64,000 nt of DNA from Mycolicibacterium grossiae. Its GTDB lineage: Bacteria; Actinomycetota; Actinomycetes; Mycobacteriales; Mycobacteriaceae. Numbering within the stretch: position 1 is the first letter of the stretch; each line of letters opens with the position of its first letter. The position numbers were made by a program, and so were the translations under genes. The stretch covers positions 5,456,001 through 5,520,000 of the forward strand of contig NZ_CP043474.1 in assembly GCF_008329645.1 (NCBI RefSeq). Reading direction: 5' to 3'. Shown piece by piece: positions 61,995 to 64,000 of the stretch. The notes below the pieces were generated by a model, which did no database searches, had not been told where the DNA came from, and worked only from the letters and a program-made list of their open reading frames with translations.

Positions 61995-63203
61995 TCAGAG
62001 ACGGTCGAAACAGGGGTTCTCGTCGGCCTTCGGGATCGACGCGTCCTGGCTGGAGAACGTGCCGACCACACCGGCGTCGGTCACCTCGACGCTGTCGGCG
62101 TGGATGCCGAGCGGGTAGTTGTCGTTGAGCTTCTTGGTGAGGTCGTCCAGCGCGGACTGCACGGTGTCCTTCGGCAGCGGACCCTTCACGTCGAGCACCT
62201 GAAGCTGGAGGTCACCGTTCGCCACGACCGGCTTGGCGGTCACGCCGTTGTCGGCGCCGGCGTCGAGGATGATGGTGCCCGCCGCCGGGTCGGTCCGGAC
62301 ACCGGTGATCAGGTTGCCCACGCCGGGCAGGTTCGCCGCGACGGTGTCCTTGATGCCGGCCGACTTCCACGTGAGGGTCGCCCGCAGCGAGCCGATGGTG
62401 CCCTTCGCGTCGTCGGTCTCCCGCAGGCGGACGTCCTCGAGGGTGACGTCGGCGGTCATGCCGTCGGCGCTCTGCACGCGGTCGCCCGCCGTGGTGACGG
62501 TGATGTTGGTGTAGTGGCCGGTGACGTGTTGCCACAGAAACGGCGGATTGACGCCGAACGAGATCGTCGCGCCGTCCTCGACGACGCACTCGGCCACGGC
62601 GACGAGGATGCCGTCGGCGCGGTGCCGGGCGTACAGCTCGCCGCCGGCCAGCCCGCCCGCCAGCAGCGCGACGACGATCAGCGCGAGCAGCGCGCTGGTC
62701 TTCCGGTTGAAGAAGCGGGCCTTCCGGGGACGGTCGCCGGCGCCGTCCCCGTCGGACGGCGGCGGGACGAGGGGTTCCGGGCGCTGCAGCTGCTGCGTGG
62801 GCTGCGCGTCGGCCGGCGACGGCGGCTTCGGCAGCTTCTCGGTGCTCGCCGCGTCGACGGGGCGCCGCGGGGCGCGCAGCTGCTCGGTCGGCGGCTCAGG
62901 ACGCCGGGAAGCCGGCGGGGGCGGTGCCGGCCGGGGGCCGGGCCGCGGCGGCGGCGGTTGGCGCTGCGGCGGGGGTGGCTGGCGTGGGGGCTGGCGCTGC
63001 GGCGGCGGGGGTGGCTGGCGCTGCGGCGGGGGCGGTTGGCGCGGCGGCTGGCGTTGCGGCGGAACGGGCGGCCCCGGCGGTCGAGGTGGGCCGGGTGGCT
63101 GCGGCGGACGTGCCGGCCCGGGCGGCGGTTGCCGACCCGGCGGAGGAGGTGGCCGTCGACCACGCCAGTCGGGCTCGCCGGGGCGTTGCGGTGGGACGGT
63201 CAC
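61995..63203 (-). CDS. LmeA-like (DUF2993) membrane protein with Pro-rich N-terminus
   Basis: 402 residues. Residues ~1-160 are dominated by Pro, Gln and Arg (PPPQRQPPRQPPP-type repeats), cytoplasmic by inference. One membrane helix follows (TSALLALIVVALLAGGLAGGELYARH, ~170-195), then a periplasmic DUF2993 domain of ~200 residues (GATISFGVNPPFLWQHVTGHYTNITVTTAGDRV, VTLEDVRL, LDVKGPLPKDTV) ending NPCFDRL with one Cys. The fold binds phospholipids in LmeA, which is needed for LM/LAM mannan elongation. GTG 63203 chosen. Corresponds to M. tuberculosis Rv1111c beside ychF. Confidence 0.87.
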   Translation of the reverse strand: MTVPPQRPGEPDWRGRRPPPPPGRQPPPGPARPPQPPGPPRPPGPPVPPQRQPPRQPPPPQRQPPPPPQRQPPRQPPPPQRQPPPPRPGPRPAPPPPASRRPEPPTEQLRAPRRPVDAASTEKLPKPPSPADAQPTQQLQRPEPLVPPPSDGDGAGDRPRKARFFNRKTSALLALIVVALLAGGLAGGELYARHRADGILVAVAECVVEDGATISFGVNPPFLWQHVTGHYTNITVTTAGDRVQSADGMTADVTLEDVRLRETDDAKGTIGSLRATLTWKSAGIKDTVAANLPGVGNLITGVRTDPAAGTIILDAGADNGVTAKPVVANGDLQLQVLDVKGPLPKDTVQSALDDLTKKLNDNYPLGIHADSVEVTDAGVVGTFSSQDASIPKADENPCFDRL

Positions 63204-63260
63204 CCGCGCGATTCTGCCCTTCGCCGCCGGGACCGTCGAGTACGCGCGTCGGCCCAGCCT

Positions 63261-63386
63261 GCGCCGAGTGTGCATCTCACGACGCTCGACCGGCGTGTCG
63301 CGTCGCCAGATGCACACTCGCGTCGAGTGTGTGGCTCGTGAACACCCTCACTCGTCGTTCGCAGTCAGAACCCGCACACTCGGCGC
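63261..63386. repeat. Cluster of GAGTGTGC-type inverted repeats
   Basis: CGAGTGTGCATCT (63265-63277) is exactly complementary to 63308-63320; GCGCCGAGTGTGC (63261-63273) is complementary to 63374-63386; a further GAGTGTG copy lies at 63325. The DNA between ychF and the LmeA-like gene can fold into alternative hairpins and may act as a terminator. Confidence 0.75.
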
Positions 63387-63399
63387 GGAACAGGGCCCA

Positions 63400-64000
<601 letters not shown>

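Noticed and set aside
62930..63180. Repetitive GGCGG/TGGCG DNA
   Set aside because: It encodes the in-phase Pro/Gln/Arg N-terminus of the LmeA-like protein, not spacers or an origin.

Overview
The window is a 64-kb piece of chromosome from a mycobacterium, most likely a rapid grower of the Mycolicibacterium type. GC is very high. Hallmark genes are fbiC (coenzyme F420), mshB (mycothiol), lpqW and pimE (PIM/LM/LAM), an MmpL transporter, a 13E12-type HNH protein, mce-associated proteins and a WS/DGAT-like acyltransferase. From memory of the M. tuberculosis map, gene order follows Rv1173 (fbiC) down to Rv1112 (ychF) in inverted orientation, with local gains and losses. narGHJI, which lies between mutT2 and typA in M. 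tuberculosis, is absent here.

Layout: 1-6.4 kb holds the 5' two thirds of fbiC, two tandem paralogous secreted proteins, an HNH/DUF222 gene under a near-perfect LexA box, and a tiny secreted peptide. 6.4-17.2 kb is the conserved block mshB, ClC channel, lpqW, typA, mutT2, pterin dehydratase, pimE and two Ala/Pro-rich secreted proteins. 17.3-26.1 kb holds a HhH-GPD protein, then an apparently inserted module: LytS-type kinase, LytTR regulator, two sodium:solute symporters with small membrane partners, an MFS pump and a DUF5302 protein. 26.1-33.4 kb has an F420-dependent FDOR-B oxidoreductase, a DUF1697 protein, a methyltransferase, a GntR regulator, a class III sirtuin, an MmpL-TetR-methyltransferase operon with its operator, and a DoxX protein.

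33.5-45.6 kb is largely acyl-CoA and lipid metabolism: nitronate monooxygenase, HSD10-type dehydrogenase, alpha-methylacyl-CoA racemase and echA10, then an acyl-CoA dehydrogenase/enoyl-CoA hydratase/thiolase operon facing its probable GntR repressor. Between them sit a CPBP protease, a gamma carbonic anhydrase and a fasciclin protein. 45.6-53.5 kb has a DUF3556 membrane protein under a perfect KstR-type box, a DoxX protein, an autoregulated TetR/SDR pair, and a four-gene operon (two mce-associated proteins, alpha/beta hydrolase, WS/DGAT-like protein). 53.5-64 kb has a hydrolase plus a kinase/PLP-phospholyase fusion, a class III cyclase, a papain-like NlpC/P60 protein, an LpqH-like lipoprotein, an intact insertion sequence, an LmeA-like protein and the 3' part of ychF.

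Regulation can be read at base level in many places. About a dozen genes have a TANNNT -10 box 6-8 bases before an ATG or GTG, the signature of leaderless mRNA, and this fixes many start codons. Two divergent promoters share the central TA of their -10 boxes. No tRNA, rRNA, CRISPR array or riboswitch was seen, and no stretch longer than about 300 bases lacks a gene.
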